Shown: positions 36,115-45,328 of the stretch, one piece after another
Layout: the number at the start of each line of letters is the position of its first letter
Numbering within the stretch: position 1 is the stretch's first letter
Assembly (NCBI RefSeq): GCF_022180385.2
Contig: NZ_BQME02000001.1
Span: 434,001 to 498,000, forward strand
Reading direction: 5' to 3'
DNA: 64,000 bases
Source of the DNA: Paenibacillus sp. L3-i20
GTDB taxonomy: Bacteria; Bacillota; Bacilli; Paenibacillales; Paenibacillaceae
Program-made: the position numbers and the translations under genes
Notes under the pieces: model-generated
Told to the model about the DNA's origin: nothing
What the model saw: the letters and a program-made list of their open reading frames with translations, nothing else
The model's database searches: none

Positions 36115-37605
36115 CTATTCCCCTACCTTTAACCCTTTATTTTGCCAAATGCCTCTTCTAATCACATCTGCGATAGCAAGAAACGTTACGATATCAAACA
36201 TGACCGTAAATAGGAACAAATGTTTAGCTAAATCAGCATCCCCCGCACCTATAGTGGAAACCGCTATTCCTGATAAACCTAATAACATCATCATAACGAT
36301 AAGTGGCAGCCTAATCGCACCGCGAACATCCTTTGCTTTAACAGCACTAATAAACGAAGGCATATAAATGCTGCATATAACTATTAACCACAACACAATA
36401 AAACCAAACGTTTTCGGCGATAACTCCTTTTTAAGTGTGCTATACCCAGTGAAATAATTCGTTTTTTCTCCGAATGGTTTATTTTCCGTCTTTTCAAAAT
36501 TCCCCATTGCCGAAGGTCGGATCGTAAAAGCATGTTGAGCTGACAAATCCAGCATCTTCAGCGTTATATCTGGATTAGTTATGTAGAAACCTAATAGTGA
36601 TCCAAATCCATATTGACTATAAAATTCATCTTTAAGCACTGGGGATTCAACATCGACTGTCGTAAATCGCTCATAATATATACTTTTGGATAAGATCGAA
36701 TATTGTTCATTAATACCGAACTTTTTCAAAGTCTCCTCTGGATTATCTGATTGAGAAAGCGGACCACGAGTCATCGCATGATATTGATTGATTTCTACAA
36801 ACTCTTTCGGGATGAAGACGTATGTTGATATTCCTGACAAAAACAAAACAATCATTGACGTTGCTACAACTGTCCGAAACATCTTATTTTTGCGCAGATA
36901 GATAAAAATAACTCCAATCAACCCTACAATTACACCTACAGTAGCATTTTGCTGCTTGGCAGTTGTTAGCAGTAACGTACTCACGATAAACAGACCCAAC
37001 ATGACGTAGTCGTTATAACGATTGCGATAAAGTAAAAAACCTGACGCTGCAAGCAGTATGGACATAATGTAAACGACACTTTCTCCGTAGAAGGAGTTAA
37101 AATACGCTGTGTAGCCCGTATCAGCAAACATAAACACGGCAAGCAACGCTATAGGATAGCCATATTTACGGCGAACTTTCCAAGTTACACTTTCCACTAA
37201 CAAATAAACGGCTGCAATAAGTAAAGCTGTATATAATGCACCTTGTATTCGAATATCAAAGAGCTCTGGATGATAAATAAGCTTATTAATTGCCATAGAC
37301 AACCTAATAAATAACGATTGCGATGAAGTTAACGCCGCAGCATTTTCATTAAAATATTGAAAAATCCCGTATTGTTTTACAAAATGACCAAAGTACTGAC
37401 TGTAATAATCGGGTTCGTTAAAATAAAGACCATTACCATAAATAATGCGAAAAAAATCACCGTTATCAGCCATCCCTATATAGGGGCGAACAAATAATGC
37501 AATACATGTGATCACTGCGAGCATTGATGCAGCAAGCATTGCCGGTGATATATATTTTGAAAAAGTACTCATTCCCTTTCCCAAAAGCTTACTTAATTGA
37601 TTCAT
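36115..37605 (-). CDS. Multi-pass membrane glycan-biosynthesis protein (WsfD-like)
   Basis: This is 496 residues with about ten predicted membrane helices. An early extracytoplasmic loop begins RPYIGMADNGDFFRIIYGNG, and a later one is between the helices near residues 265-385. The DNGDFFR motif after the first helix resembles the GT-C-type acidic motif of lipid-linked sugar transferases. I remember this architecture as glycan biosynthesis hexose transferase WsfD in S-layer glycosylation clusters. In this operon it probably adds a side-chain sugar to the polymer on the outer face. It abuts the YdaL-like gene (one-base spacing). Confidence 0.68.
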   Translation of the reverse strand: MNQLSKLLGKGMSTFSKYISPAMLAASMLAVITCIALFVRPYIGMADNGDFFRIIYGNGLYFNEPDYYSQYFGHFVKQYGIFQYFNENAAALTSSQSLFIRLSMAINKLIYHPELFDIRIQGALYTALLIAAVYLLVESVTWKVRRKYGYPIALLAVFMFADTGYTAYFNSFYGESVVYIMSILLAASGFLLYRNRYNDYVMLGLFIVSTLLLTTAKQQNATVGVIVGLIGVIFIYLRKNKMFRTVVATSMIVLFLSGISTYVFIPKEFVEINQYHAMTRGPLSQSDNPEETLKKFGINEQYSILSKSIYYERFTTVDVESPVLKDEFYSQYGFGSLLGFYITNPDITLKMLDLSAQHAFTIRPSAMGNFEKTENKPFGEKTNYFTGYSTLKKELSPKTFGFIVLWLIVICSIYMPSFISAVKAKDVRGAIRLPLIVMMMLLGLSGIAVSTIGAGDADLAKHLFLFTVMFDIVTFLAIADVIRRGIWQNKGLKVGE

Positions 37606-37624
37606 ACTAATGCCTCTTTCATTA

Positions 37625-38758
37625 TTATTGTTGTAAAGCTAACGCATTAAGAGCCATCAAGTTATCAAATGAGTACGCTTGTCCCGAAACTGGATCTCCA
37701 AAGCCACCATACATCGGACTTGCTGTATCTATAATTTGAAACTGCAACATCTTATCAATACTATCCTTATAAAGCTCCTCGTCTTTGACACTTTTTCCAA
37801 TCATAGCTGCTAATGCATATAAGGCAGTTGACCTAATATCAGTTGTAGGCTCTCCACTTTTTGTATATCTACCATAAAGTGTTCCCTTTTTAACATGTTC
37901 CTTAATGTAATGTACACTTGCTTCTTTATGTTTACCCACTTCCGTTAATGAAAGTACAGTTAACATCCCTTCAACCATGTTGATATCTTCAGAGCTGTAA
38001 CTGTCCTTATCGTAATTAAATCGAGTTTCATAAAAGGGGAATCCATCCGAGAGATAACCACCCTCGATAATAGCAAGCATATTAGCTTGAAGCTTCTGAG
38101 ACTCCTTTTCCGTTAGCGGTAATTTCAGCATTGTCCCCAGGTCGATGTAACATAGTGTTATATAGGAATTAACCATTTTATATTGCTCGTCATAGAAATC
38201 ATGAAGCTTTGAATCCTTGATATTGTGAGCAGTAAATCTTGAAGCATACTTATTTGCTTCATCAAGGTATCGGCTATCATCAAATACTTTGGCACCTTCA
38301 TACAGCGATTTAACTATTCTCAAATCATCGACTGCTGCGTTCACTGAATATCGTTTATCAAGCTTTGGACTATAGCGATAACTAAAACTCGTTTCCTGAT
38401 CGAAAACTTGCTTTGCAAGTTCCCACTCCTGTTGAAAAGCATTTCGATCCTTCTTTTTTGCATAAAACTCCATCATAAGTCCAGCAGACTCACTGAGCAC
38501 CTCATGCCCAGTAGCAACATTGTCACTCTGACCTGAATCCAGCCGATTGGTGTATACACCGTATTGTCCGTATTGTTCACCTTTTAAAAACTGAATCAAC
38601 ATATTTTCTTCCTTAGACACATGCTGTACATCAGGTCCCATCGTTGCAATAGGTGAACTTGTGTCTTTTCCTATCACATCATTATCATGAATCTGTTTAC
38701 AAGAAACGACAAAAAACGACATTATCACGACAAAAAAAAGGGTCATACTGTGTTTCAA
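37625..38758 (-). CDS. Lipoprotein glycoside hydrolase, GH8-like (YdaJ-like)
   Basis: This is about 377 residues. TTG at 38756-38758 has GGAG nine bases upstream and yields a normal lipoprotein signal (HSMTLFFVVIMSFFVVSC, lipobox Val-Val-Ser-Cys). The mature protein is an alpha/alpha barrel of the GH8-like type: VLSESAGLMMEFYAKK, SAGL near the first barrel helix, AAVDDLRIVKSLYEGAKVF with the acidic pair, and FDNLMALNALAL at the end. As with YdaJ, it likely trims or degrades the polymer made by the downstream synthase. It is the first gene of the operon. Confidence 0.75.
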   Translation of the reverse strand: MKHSMTLFFVVIMSFFVVSCKQIHDNDVIGKDTSSPIATMGPDVQHVSKEENMLIQFLKGEQYGQYGVYTNRLDSGQSDNVATGHEVLSESAGLMMEFYAKKKDRNAFQQEWELAKQVFDQETSFSYRYSPKLDKRYSVNAAVDDLRIVKSLYEGAKVFDDSRYLDEANKYASRFTAHNIKDSKLHDFYDEQYKMVNSYITLCYIDLGTMLKLPLTEKESQKLQANMLAIIEGGYLSDGFPFYETRFNYDKDSYSSEDINMVEGMLTVLSLTEVGKHKEASVHYIKEHVKKGTLYGRYTKSGEPTTDIRSTALYALAAMIGKSVKDEELYKDSIDKMLQFQIIDTASPMYGGFGDPVSGQAYSFDNLMALNALALQQ

Positions 38759-38940
38759 AATAATCAGCTCCACTCCGATATTTCATTTATATTAGTTCTA
38801 TAAACAATATTTCATTAGTATAACCAATCTAGAGATTCGTACCATTTCAGTATACACTATATTCCCCTGAGCTGATGGTTAATATTTGCAATATTCAAAT
38901 AATTTATATGAATTAAAAGACTATTTCCATAATAAAATGA
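38759..38940 (-). promoter_or_regulatory. Promoter region of the exopolysaccharide operon
   Basis: This AT-rich sequence carries two minus-strand TATACT-like -10 candidates, near 38820 and 38857, but no matching -35 could be assigned with confidence. No riboswitch-like structure was recognised. Confidence 0.35.
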
Positions 38941-38974
38941 AAAAACCTCACTTTTGTTAAACAAGTGAGGTTTT
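38941..38974 (-). terminator. Terminator of tyrS
   Basis: Inverted repeat AAAACCTCACTT / AAGTGAGGTTTT (within 38941-38974) has A-rich sequence on the left, giving a T-run on the minus strand. It lies 16 bases after the tyrS stop codon. Confidence 0.8.
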
Positions 38975-38989
38975 GTACTATTCCAATCA

Positions 38990-40249
38990 TTAGTGCATTT
39001 TCACCAAGCTATAGTTTTTCTTACCCTTGCGAATAATAATAAATCGTCCGCCAATAGCCTGGCTATCGTTCACTTCAAACTCCAAATCAGTAATGCGCTC
39101 ACCGTTCATAGAGATAGCGCCATTAGTAATATCCTCGCGAGCTTGACGCTTTGACTTTATAATACCTAGATCAACAAGCCAATCGATAATATTTTTTGGT
39201 TCCTTCGTTGCTTCGAATGTCGGCATTTCTTTAAACCCTTGTTCAATCTCTTCTGCAGTTAACGATTTAATATCTCCGCTGAACAGGGCTGCTGTAATAC
39301 GCTTAGCTTGCTCTAACATTTCTTCGCCATGTACAAAAGTCGTCATTTCCTCTGCTAGTGTCTTTTGCGCTTCACGTTTATGAGGCTCTGACTGTACCTT
39401 TTCAGCTAGCTCATCAATTCGCTCTTTGGAAAGGAAAGTGAAATATTTCAAATACTTCACAACATCACGGTCATCCGTATTCGCCCAGAACTGATAGAAC
39501 TCAAATGGAGTCGTTTTGTTAGGGTCAAGCCAGATTGACCCACCAGCTGATTTCCCGAATTTCGTGCCGTCGGCTTTCAACATAAGCGGAATCGTGAGAC
39601 CAAACGCTTTAGCTTCGGCACCTTCCTTCTTACGAATTAGGTCAAGACCGCTTGTAATGTTGCCCCACTGGTCTGATCCGCCGATCTGCAATTGTACATC
39701 TTCATTCTGGTATAGATGCAAGTAATCTAGCGATTGCAGAATCTGATATGAAAATTCAGTAAAGGAAATACCGCTATCCAGTCTGCTAGCAACGACATCC
39801 TTAGCAAGCATCGTATTAATGCTGAAATTTTTACCATAGTCGCGTAAAAACTCAATTACATTAATTTTATGAGTCCAATCGTAGTTATTTACCATTCGAA
39901 TTTGATTGTCGCCCTCTGTTATAAACAGCTTATTGAGTTGTGCGGACAACGCATCGACATTCGCTTGAATCTCATCAAGCGTCTGTAATGAACGCTCGGA
40001 TTGACGACCACTTGGATCACCGATCGTTCCCGTTGCCCCACCAATCAAAATAACTGGACGATGACCGGCAAGCTGAAACCGCTTCAGCACCATGAATGGA
40101 ATTAAGTGACCAATATGCATACTGTCGCCCGTTGGATCTACTCCGCAATAAAGGGAGACTGCTTTTTCATTCGTTAATTCTCGAAGCCCCTCTGCATCCG
40201 TTTGTTGATTAATGGCGTCACGCCATTCCAGCTCATCAATAATATTCAT
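38990..40249 (-). CDS. tyrS: Tyrosyl-tRNA synthetase
   Basis: This is 419 residues. The class I signature is HIGHL (after PTGDSM) and the second signature is KFGKS, the usual TyrS variant of KMSKS. The tyrosine-binding YCGVDPTG and QIGGSDQWGN motifs are present. The C-terminal S4 RNA-binding domain begins near residue 350 (IIKSKRQAREDITNGAISMNG). The length is normal for the short bacterial TyrS. Expression is controlled by the T-box leader upstream (40405-40671), which reads uncharged tRNA-Tyr. Confidence 0.97.
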   Translation of the reverse strand: MNIIDELEWRDAINQQTDAEGLRELTNEKAVSLYCGVDPTGDSMHIGHLIPFMVLKRFQLAGHRPVILIGGATGTIGDPSGRQSERSLQTLDEIQANVDALSAQLNKLFITEGDNQIRMVNNYDWTHKINVIEFLRDYGKNFSINTMLAKDVVASRLDSGISFTEFSYQILQSLDYLHLYQNEDVQLQIGGSDQWGNITSGLDLIRKKEGAEAKAFGLTIPLMLKADGTKFGKSAGGSIWLDPNKTTPFEFYQFWANTDDRDVVKYLKYFTFLSKERIDELAEKVQSEPHKREAQKTLAEEMTTFVHGEEMLEQAKRITAALFSGDIKSLTAEEIEQGFKEMPTFEATKEPKNIIDWLVDLGIIKSKRQAREDITNGAISMNGERITDLEFEVNDSQAIGGRFIIIRKGKKNYSLVKMH

Positions 40250-40404
40250 TGTAATCCCACCCCTTCATTTTATAACAATCCGTAAATTACCTTTATCAAG
40301 CGTAAACCGCTAAAGTCGTCATTTGGAGGCTTAGCTTTCGTTCCGTGGAGAAATATAAGCCTTTTATAAGATGAAAAACTTATAAGTTCTTATATTTTGA
40401 AAAA

Positions 40405-40671
40405 CAAAAAACGCCCCTTGTCTGTATTAGACATAGGGACGATTATTCAACCGTGTTACCACCCAAATTGCACCAATCGACATGCGGTTACGCAAGCTAC
40501 TTGTGCCACTCTTGGCGAGATATCGTTCGCAATTCCGCTCGGCATTACCCGAGATACTCGAGAGTGTAATTCGCTGACCTAATGTGTACCGGGTTTCATC
40601 AACCCCCGGCTTTCTACAACAGGGACTAAGCAGCTACTGGGCTCTTTCAACGTATATCGTATATAAGATTA
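40405..40671 (-). ncRNA. T-box leader, tyrosine type, controlling tyrS
   Basis: Read on the minus strand, stem I carries AGTA (5' side) and GAA (3' side) as the loop-E pair, closed by GCTG/CAGC. The specifier after GAA-T is UAC, a Tyr codon (complement of 40566-40568). The conserved T-box TTTGGGTGGTAACACGG lies at 40451-40467; its TGGT can pair with the ACCA end of tRNA-Tyr. The terminator that competes with it (CGTCCC... GGGGCG and a T-run) spans about 40405-40443. Transcription should start near 40671. Confidence 0.93.
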
Positions 40672-40677
40672 ATGATC

Positions 40678-40706
40678 AGTATAGATAAATTACAATGGGA
40701 TGTCAA
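40678..40706 (-). promoter_or_regulatory. tyrS promoter
   Basis: On the minus strand a consensus -35 TTGACA (40701-40706), a 17-base spacer and -10 TATACT (40678-40683) sit directly upstream of the T-box leader. Confidence 0.85.
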
Positions 40707-40842
40707 TTACGAACGATAGAAACACGAAAGTTTTTCGATAAGTAGCTTTAGGAATACAAGTAGCTGCCAACTATAATTCGGATAGCAGATAACGAAAAAC
40801 TTGTGTGATAGCCTTACTTCTCAACTTTTTTTACCAATTTTG

Positions 40843-40904
40843 TTTACAGTATTTAACTTTTGTGATATTGTTTACTCAACGTTGGATAATCAATGTTGAG
40901 TAAA
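40843..40904 (+). promoter_or_regulatory. Promoter with large palindromic operator before the thioesterase gene
   Basis: -35 TTTACA (40843-40848), a 17-base spacer and -10 TATTGT (40866-40871) are followed by an inverted repeat with 14-base arms: TTTACTCAACGTTG (40871-40884), six bases, CAATGTTGAGTAAA (40891-40904). Thirteen of the fourteen pairs match. The site overlaps the transcription start, so it should bind a repressor, probably of the TetR type. No regulator gene adjoins it. Confidence 0.7.
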
Positions 40905-40965
40905 ATACTAAGAGAGATACTTTACTTTTAGAAACTACGGACTGAATACTCGAAGGGAGAAACCT

Positions 40966-42240
40966 ATGAATCCAATCATTCATATTCAAAGAAAAACAGA
41001 ACTTGTGGACGAACAAATTCATATTGAAATCGTCGGACTTCATGTTGGAAAGTTGTATGAGGTGAGGGCCGAGATGAAGGACGATAGCGGGCGTCTGTGG
41101 CAATCACATGCAACTTTTGAAGCTGATTTAAGCGGGCGAATTGATCCCTCCTCGCAAGCCCCAAAGTTTGGAACCTACGAAGGAATTGATCAGGCAGGCT
41201 TGCTTTGGTCGATGAAATTGCATGCAGAACCATCACAATTATCATATGAGAACATCGGAACTTTTCCTTTTTTTATAAAAGGTAATGTGTCACCACAGGA
41301 GATTACAGTATCTCTGTATCTCGAAGATGAGTGGATTGCCCAGACTGAAATAATTGCAAAATATGTAGTCGGGCAGTTGACAGTTGAAGAGGTTCATACT
41401 GACTTTGTAGGCAAGTTTTTTGTTCCGACTAATGCTGCAAGTCTACCAACCGTCATCGTAGTCGGCGGTTCAGGCGGCGGATTATATTGGTCCGAGCAAG
41501 TAGCGGCTATACTCGCCTCCCGCGGGTTTGCGGCAATGGCTGTAGCCTATTACGATTATTATGGAAATTATGGCTTACCGAACGAATTAGTGAATATTCC
41601 AATAGAAAATTTTGCCTCATGTATCAACTGGCTTCGCGGGCGGAGAGAAGTGAATGGCGATTCTATCGGTATAATCGGCATTTCCAAAGGTGGTGAACTT
41701 GCATTATTACTCGGCTCTATGTTTCCAGAAGATTTAAAAACAGCAGTAGCTTTTAACGGGTCTATGTACATGTTACAGGGCATTCGAATTGGATCTGATG
41801 AGAAACTAGCATCATGGTCGTATAATGGCAAGCCGTTTGGCTTCCTCAGCTACCCGGATAGTTACCAATCCAGTATGGACTTTGACAAATCAAAGCTACA
41901 TGAAATCCACACTTGGACCATACAAAATGCTACGGATGCAGAAAAGGAGCATGCCCGAATTCCTGTAGAGCGAATACAAGGCAACCTACTGCTTATTACT
42001 GGTGACAAAGACGAGACAGGTCCTACATCAGATATGTCTGCCGAGATTGTGCAGATTATCCAGCGTAATTCTTCCCACTGCAACGTGACTCATCTCCGTT
42101 ACCCAGAAGCAGGACATGGATTCCATATTCCTAATCTACCGCCTAATAGCCTCGCTCCCCATGTCGCCGTTTCGGATATCGCTCGTGCCGAACGAGACGC
42201 TTGGGGAAAGATGCTTACGTTCTTACGAGAGCACCTATAA
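40966..42240 (+). CDS. BAAT-type acyl-CoA thioester hydrolase
   Basis: This is 424 residues. An N-terminal beta-sandwich (residues 1-130) of the acyl-CoA thioesterase/bile acid-CoA:amino acid N-acyltransferase family is followed by an alpha/beta-hydrolase domain. The oxyanion strand is PTVIVVGGSGGGLYW, the nucleophile elbow is GIIGISKGGELALLLGS (Ser, as in bacterial members) and the late His is in YPEAGHGFHIPN. The family hydrolyses or transfers acyl groups from CoA; the true substrate in bacteria is poorly known. GAAGGGAGAAACC precedes the ATG. It is monocistronic, with a strong operator upstream and a terminator downstream. Confidence 0.85.
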   Translation: MNPIIHIQRKTELVDEQIHIEIVGLHVGKLYEVRAEMKDDSGRLWQSHATFEADLSGRIDPSSQAPKFGTYEGIDQAGLLWSMKLHAEPSQLSYENIGTFPFFIKGNVSPQEITVSLYLEDEWIAQTEIIAKYVVGQLTVEEVHTDFVGKFFVPTNAASLPTVIVVGGSGGGLYWSEQVAAILASRGFAAMAVAYYDYYGNYGLPNELVNIPIENFASCINWLRGRREVNGDSIGIIGISKGGELALLLGSMFPEDLKTAVAFNGSMYMLQGIRIGSDEKLASWSYNGKPFGFLSYPDSYQSSMDFDKSKLHEIHTWTIQNATDAEKEHARIPVERIQGNLLLITGDKDETGPTSDMSAEIVQIIQRNSSHCNVTHLRYPEAGHGFHIPNLPPNSLAPHVAVSDIARAERDAWGKMLTFLREHL

Positions 42241-42263
42241 GAGGAACACTTGTAATGCTACAT

Positions 42264-42307
42264 AACAGCGGACCTCCTTTAGTAAAGGAAGCTTCGCTGT
42301 TTTTTTG
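42264..42307 (+). terminator. Terminator of the thioesterase gene
   Basis: AACAGCG (42264-42270) / CGCTGTT (42295-42301), with inner CCTTT/AAAGG pairing, is followed by a T-run. It starts 24 bases after the stop codon. Confidence 0.8.
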
Positions 42308-42611
42308 TATAATAAATATCTGAAAATATATCAATATCTGCTATCCTTTTTCTATTTATTCAACAGGTATAGCAACAGCGACTTTTGTACATGCATCCTA
42401 TTTTCGGCTTGCATGCTCAATTCTTCGATTTTTTTCGTCTTGATAGTGACTTTCATAAAAAAACTCCTTATCGATCCATGTATCTGTATAGACAATCGAA
42501 GTCTTTTAACGATATGACATGCTGCATTCGTTTTCCTCTCTCTCGTAATGTTTATTTATGAAAAATGATGTATTTATATTCAATCAATCGTGGAGAGACC
42601 TAATTGTCAAC
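42308..42611. other. Gene-free stretch between two terminators
   Basis: Only a low-complexity, phenylalanine- and serine-rich frame with no ribosome binding site is present, which I reject. No repeats or structured RNA were recognised. Confidence 0.4.
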
Positions 42612-42652
42612 AAAAAGAAGAGGAGCCCACAACGAGCAGGCTCCCCTTCTTT
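42612..42652 (-). terminator. Terminator of the Old Yellow Enzyme gene
   Basis: On the minus strand GAAGGGGAGCC / GGCTCCTCTTC forms a stem with a ten-base loop and is followed by TTTTTG, about 45 bases after the stop codon. Confidence 0.75.
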
Positions 42653-42696
42653 GTTTATACAAATCTGATTCGACTTAATGAATTTAATCAGCTTTA

Positions 42697-43812
42697 TTAA
42701 TATAACGTTTTGGTAGAACTTATATCGAAATTCGAAAGCTCATCACCGCGATTATTGCGTATTTTGGCAGCCCATTCAGGATCAGCGAGTAATGCTCGAC
42801 CTACTGCAACTAAATCGAATTCTCCATTTTCTAATCTTTCAATTAAACTATTCAGATCCGCTGGCTTAGCAATGTCACCGCTGCTGCTTCTAAACTCATT
42901 ATCTAATCCGACCGAGCCTACTGTAATGGTTGGCTTTCCAGTCAATTTTTTTGTCCAACCTGCTAGATTTAAGTTAGAATCACCAAACTCAGGCTCCCAA
43001 TAACGGCGTGTTGAGCTGTGGAAGACGTCCACTCCAGCATCAACGAGTGGTGTTAAAAACTGTGACAGCTCCCCAGGTGATTCGACTAGTTTAGCATCGT
43101 AGTTATCTGCTTTCCACTGAGAGAATCTAAGTACGATGGGGAAATCAGCTCCCACAGCACGGCGGGAAGCTTTCACAATTTCAGCAGCAAAACGTGTTCG
43201 TGCTGCTATATCCCCTCCATATTGATCGGTTCGATGATTTGTTCTGCCCCAGAAAAACTGGTCAATTAAATAGCCATGTGCACCGTGAAGCTCAATACCA
43301 TCAAATCCGATTCGAGCAGCATCTGCCGCTGCTTGGGCATATGCTGCTATAAGATCTGCAATCTCATTTTCGGTTAAAGGTTGGGTTATTTTCTCTCCTG
43401 AAAGATCTAACCCGGAAGGACCAACTGACAGTGCTTCCGGGTTCGGCTGGCTTCCGGCTTTGCGTGTTAAACCAATGTGCCACAGTTGGGGAACGATCTT
43501 CCCTCCTGCTTCGTGCACTTCTTTTACCACGTTAGACCAACCATTTAATGCAGCTTCACCGTGAAAATTAGGCCAGTTCGGACTTGCACCAGCAGCAGGA
43601 TGATTAATGAGTGTTCCTTCCGTGACGATAAGACCAACGCCATTCTGTGCCCGCCTGCGATAATAAGCGGCAACATCCTCCCCTGGCACACCATTTGGGG
43701 AATATCCTCTAGTCATAGGTGCCATTACGATACGGTTTGCGACCGACAAATTTGACGATGTAAAGGGCTTAAACAATGCTTCAACCGAAGTTTCACTTTG
43801 GGCATTTGACAT
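42697..43812 (-). CDS. Old Yellow Enzyme family NADH:flavin oxidoreductase
   Basis: This is 371 residues of TIM-barrel FMN enzyme. It opens ALFKPFTSSNLSVANRIVMAPMTRGYS (FMN-binding strand). The active-site HGAHGYLIDQFFWGRTNHRTD is intact, and IVPQLWHIG carries another typical residue set. The C-terminal FMN-phosphate site DLVAVGRALLADPEW is also present. Such enzymes reduce activated alkenes (enones) with NAD(P)H, probably for electrophile detoxification. An AGTTAATTAACT palindrome lies in the upstream region (about 43840-43851) and could be an operator. AGGAGG precedes the ATG. It is monocistronic. Confidence 0.92.
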   Translation of the reverse strand: MSNAQSETSVEALFKPFTSSNLSVANRIVMAPMTRGYSPNGVPGEDVAAYYRRRAQNGVGLIVTEGTLINHPAAGASPNWPNFHGEAALNGWSNVVKEVHEAGGKIVPQLWHIGLTRKAGSQPNPEALSVGPSGLDLSGEKITQPLTENEIADLIAAYAQAAADAARIGFDGIELHGAHGYLIDQFFWGRTNHRTDQYGGDIAARTRFAAEIVKASRRAVGADFPIVLRFSQWKADNYDAKLVESPGELSQFLTPLVDAGVDVFHSSTRRYWEPEFGDSNLNLAGWTKKLTGKPTITVGSVGLDNEFRSSSGDIAKPADLNSLIERLENGEFDLVAVGRALLADPEWAAKIRNNRGDELSNFDISSTKTLY

Positions 43813-44002
43813 GTACTTACCTCCTATATCGTTGATCCCAGTTAATTAACTTTATGTACTATCCATACTATCATGAATTACCATCTATTCCTAGCTGTTT
43901 ACTTGATATAATTCTAATAATTTAAAAAGAACAGCAATTCGGCGTCCGCCAAACTACTATTCTTTACGGTTATACATAGCTTAATACATTACGATCAAGG
44001 AA

Positions 44003-45289
44003 CTATAAAGAATTTAGTTCCACAACCTCGCCTGTTGTAGCATTTACTCCATATTTACAGTCGACTCGACCGCAAAAGATGTAACTCTTACTCGACGAAT
44101 CGTATACATAGATAGGATCTATCTCGATATGTTCAACTAACTTCGCAAAAGCTTCTTCCTGGTTTACAATAACTTCGCCAGCAGGATCATACCCCTCGAA
44201 CATCGCAAAGAATGCCTCACTATCCATCATATTAATAACTTCAAAGGTTGTGTTATCAATAACTACACGCAATTTGCGCTTCAATAAACGGATATCCTGA
44301 GCTACAGGACGCAATTCAGCAAAGATGAACGCTCTTTCCCGGCGCAGCGTCGACAGCATCCATTGACCAGATTGATCCGCATACACTTTACGCATAAAAT
44401 TAACAACCGTCTTAATGCATTCTTCTGCTTCGGATTCATTAATGATGATCAATTCTGGATGTTGTTCCTTAGCAATCACTTGTTCCACTGTAATCTCTTC
44501 CGAAAAATAAACGGGCTGACTTTTAAAATCATTGACGAGTGGTTCTTCCCATTCAAGCAATCGATCCATTACAATTTGTGAGTTATTTTCATTCATAATC
44601 GTTTTAATTTCTATCTTTCTTACATCCTGTACGGTAGCATAAAATTCCTCAAGCCCATATGCGGAAACCCACTTCTTCTTGTTAGTGATTGGAAATTCGG
44701 TCAACTGCAATTGTTCCAGTATTAAAGGCTCTACTTCCTTGAAAGTTAGCGTAAATTGATCCTCACTAATCGTCTCCACCATAGGAAATGGTCCAATTAC
44801 CGAATAAAACACTAACTTCCCCTCTTGATCTAGCTCAATGCTAATACTGCCTGAAGGCGAAGTTCGAATACCATTATAAATACTTCTATATCTAAACCCT
44901 GGCTTATCTTTGCCCCTTGTATCCCGTTCGAATTGACTCCCATGCTTCATTCCCGTTTCGCGTTCAATCCACCTTATAATCTCAGCTTCATCATTTAATG
45001 AGAATGTGACGCCGTTTTCCCCTGCAAAGCTTTCGCCCTGAACAAAAATGACACTATCATAAAGATTAGTATTCAAATTAATCCTTATTACGGCTGTTCC
45101 CGTAGGATTCGAACCTTCGTCTTCATTTACAACAGGTGCATGATTTGGAAACCATTCCAGCGATAACGTGTATATCGTTTCATTTGCAGAACTTCCAGAG
45201 CGATGCAAGCTATAAGAATGAAAGCGATAATCGTCCAATGCAAATTTATTCTCTGCATCTTTTATATGTTTCTCTATCCATTTTTCCAA
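44003..45289 (-). CDS. YcdB/YcdC-like protein
   Basis: This is 428 residues, soluble, with no signal peptide. There are repeated PepSY-like segments: AEIIRWIERETGMKHGS, PLILEQLQLTEFPI and FAKLVEHIEIDPIYVYDSSS. The ending IFCGRVDCKYGVNATTGEV matches the YcdB/YcdC C-terminal pattern as I remember it. In B. subtilis the YcdB/YcdC proteins are hypothetical. The absence of a secretion signal is unusual for PepSY-like proteins. A GGA lies four bases before the ATG, which is a weak ribosome binding site. An imperfect hairpin (43927-43962) follows the gene and may be its terminator. The function is unknown. Confidence 0.65.
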   Translation of the reverse strand: MEKWIEKHIKDAENKFALDDYRFHSYSLHRSGSSANETIYTLSLEWFPNHAPVVNEDEGSNPTGTAVIRINLNTNLYDSVIFVQGESFAGENGVTFSLNDEAEIIRWIERETGMKHGSQFERDTRGKDKPGFRYRSIYNGIRTSPSGSISIELDQEGKLVFYSVIGPFPMVETISEDQFTLTFKEVEPLILEQLQLTEFPITNKKKWVSAYGLEEFYATVQDVRKIEIKTIMNENNSQIVMDRLLEWEEPLVNDFKSQPVYFSEEITVEQVIAKEQHPELIIINESEAEECIKTVVNFMRKVYADQSGQWMLSTLRRERAFIFAELRPVAQDIRLLKRKLRVVIDNTTFEVINMMDSEAFFAMFEGYDPAGEVIVNQEEAFAKLVEHIEIDPIYVYDSSSKSYIFCGRVDCKYGVNATTGEVVELNSL

Positions 45290-45328
45290 AAAGATACACC
45301 TACCCGTTTATGTAATCCATATATTGTA

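Noticed and set aside
42305-42517. Plus-strand frame after the thioesterase terminator
   Set aside because: Begins in the terminator T-run, Phe/Ser/Cys-rich low complexity, no ribosome binding site.
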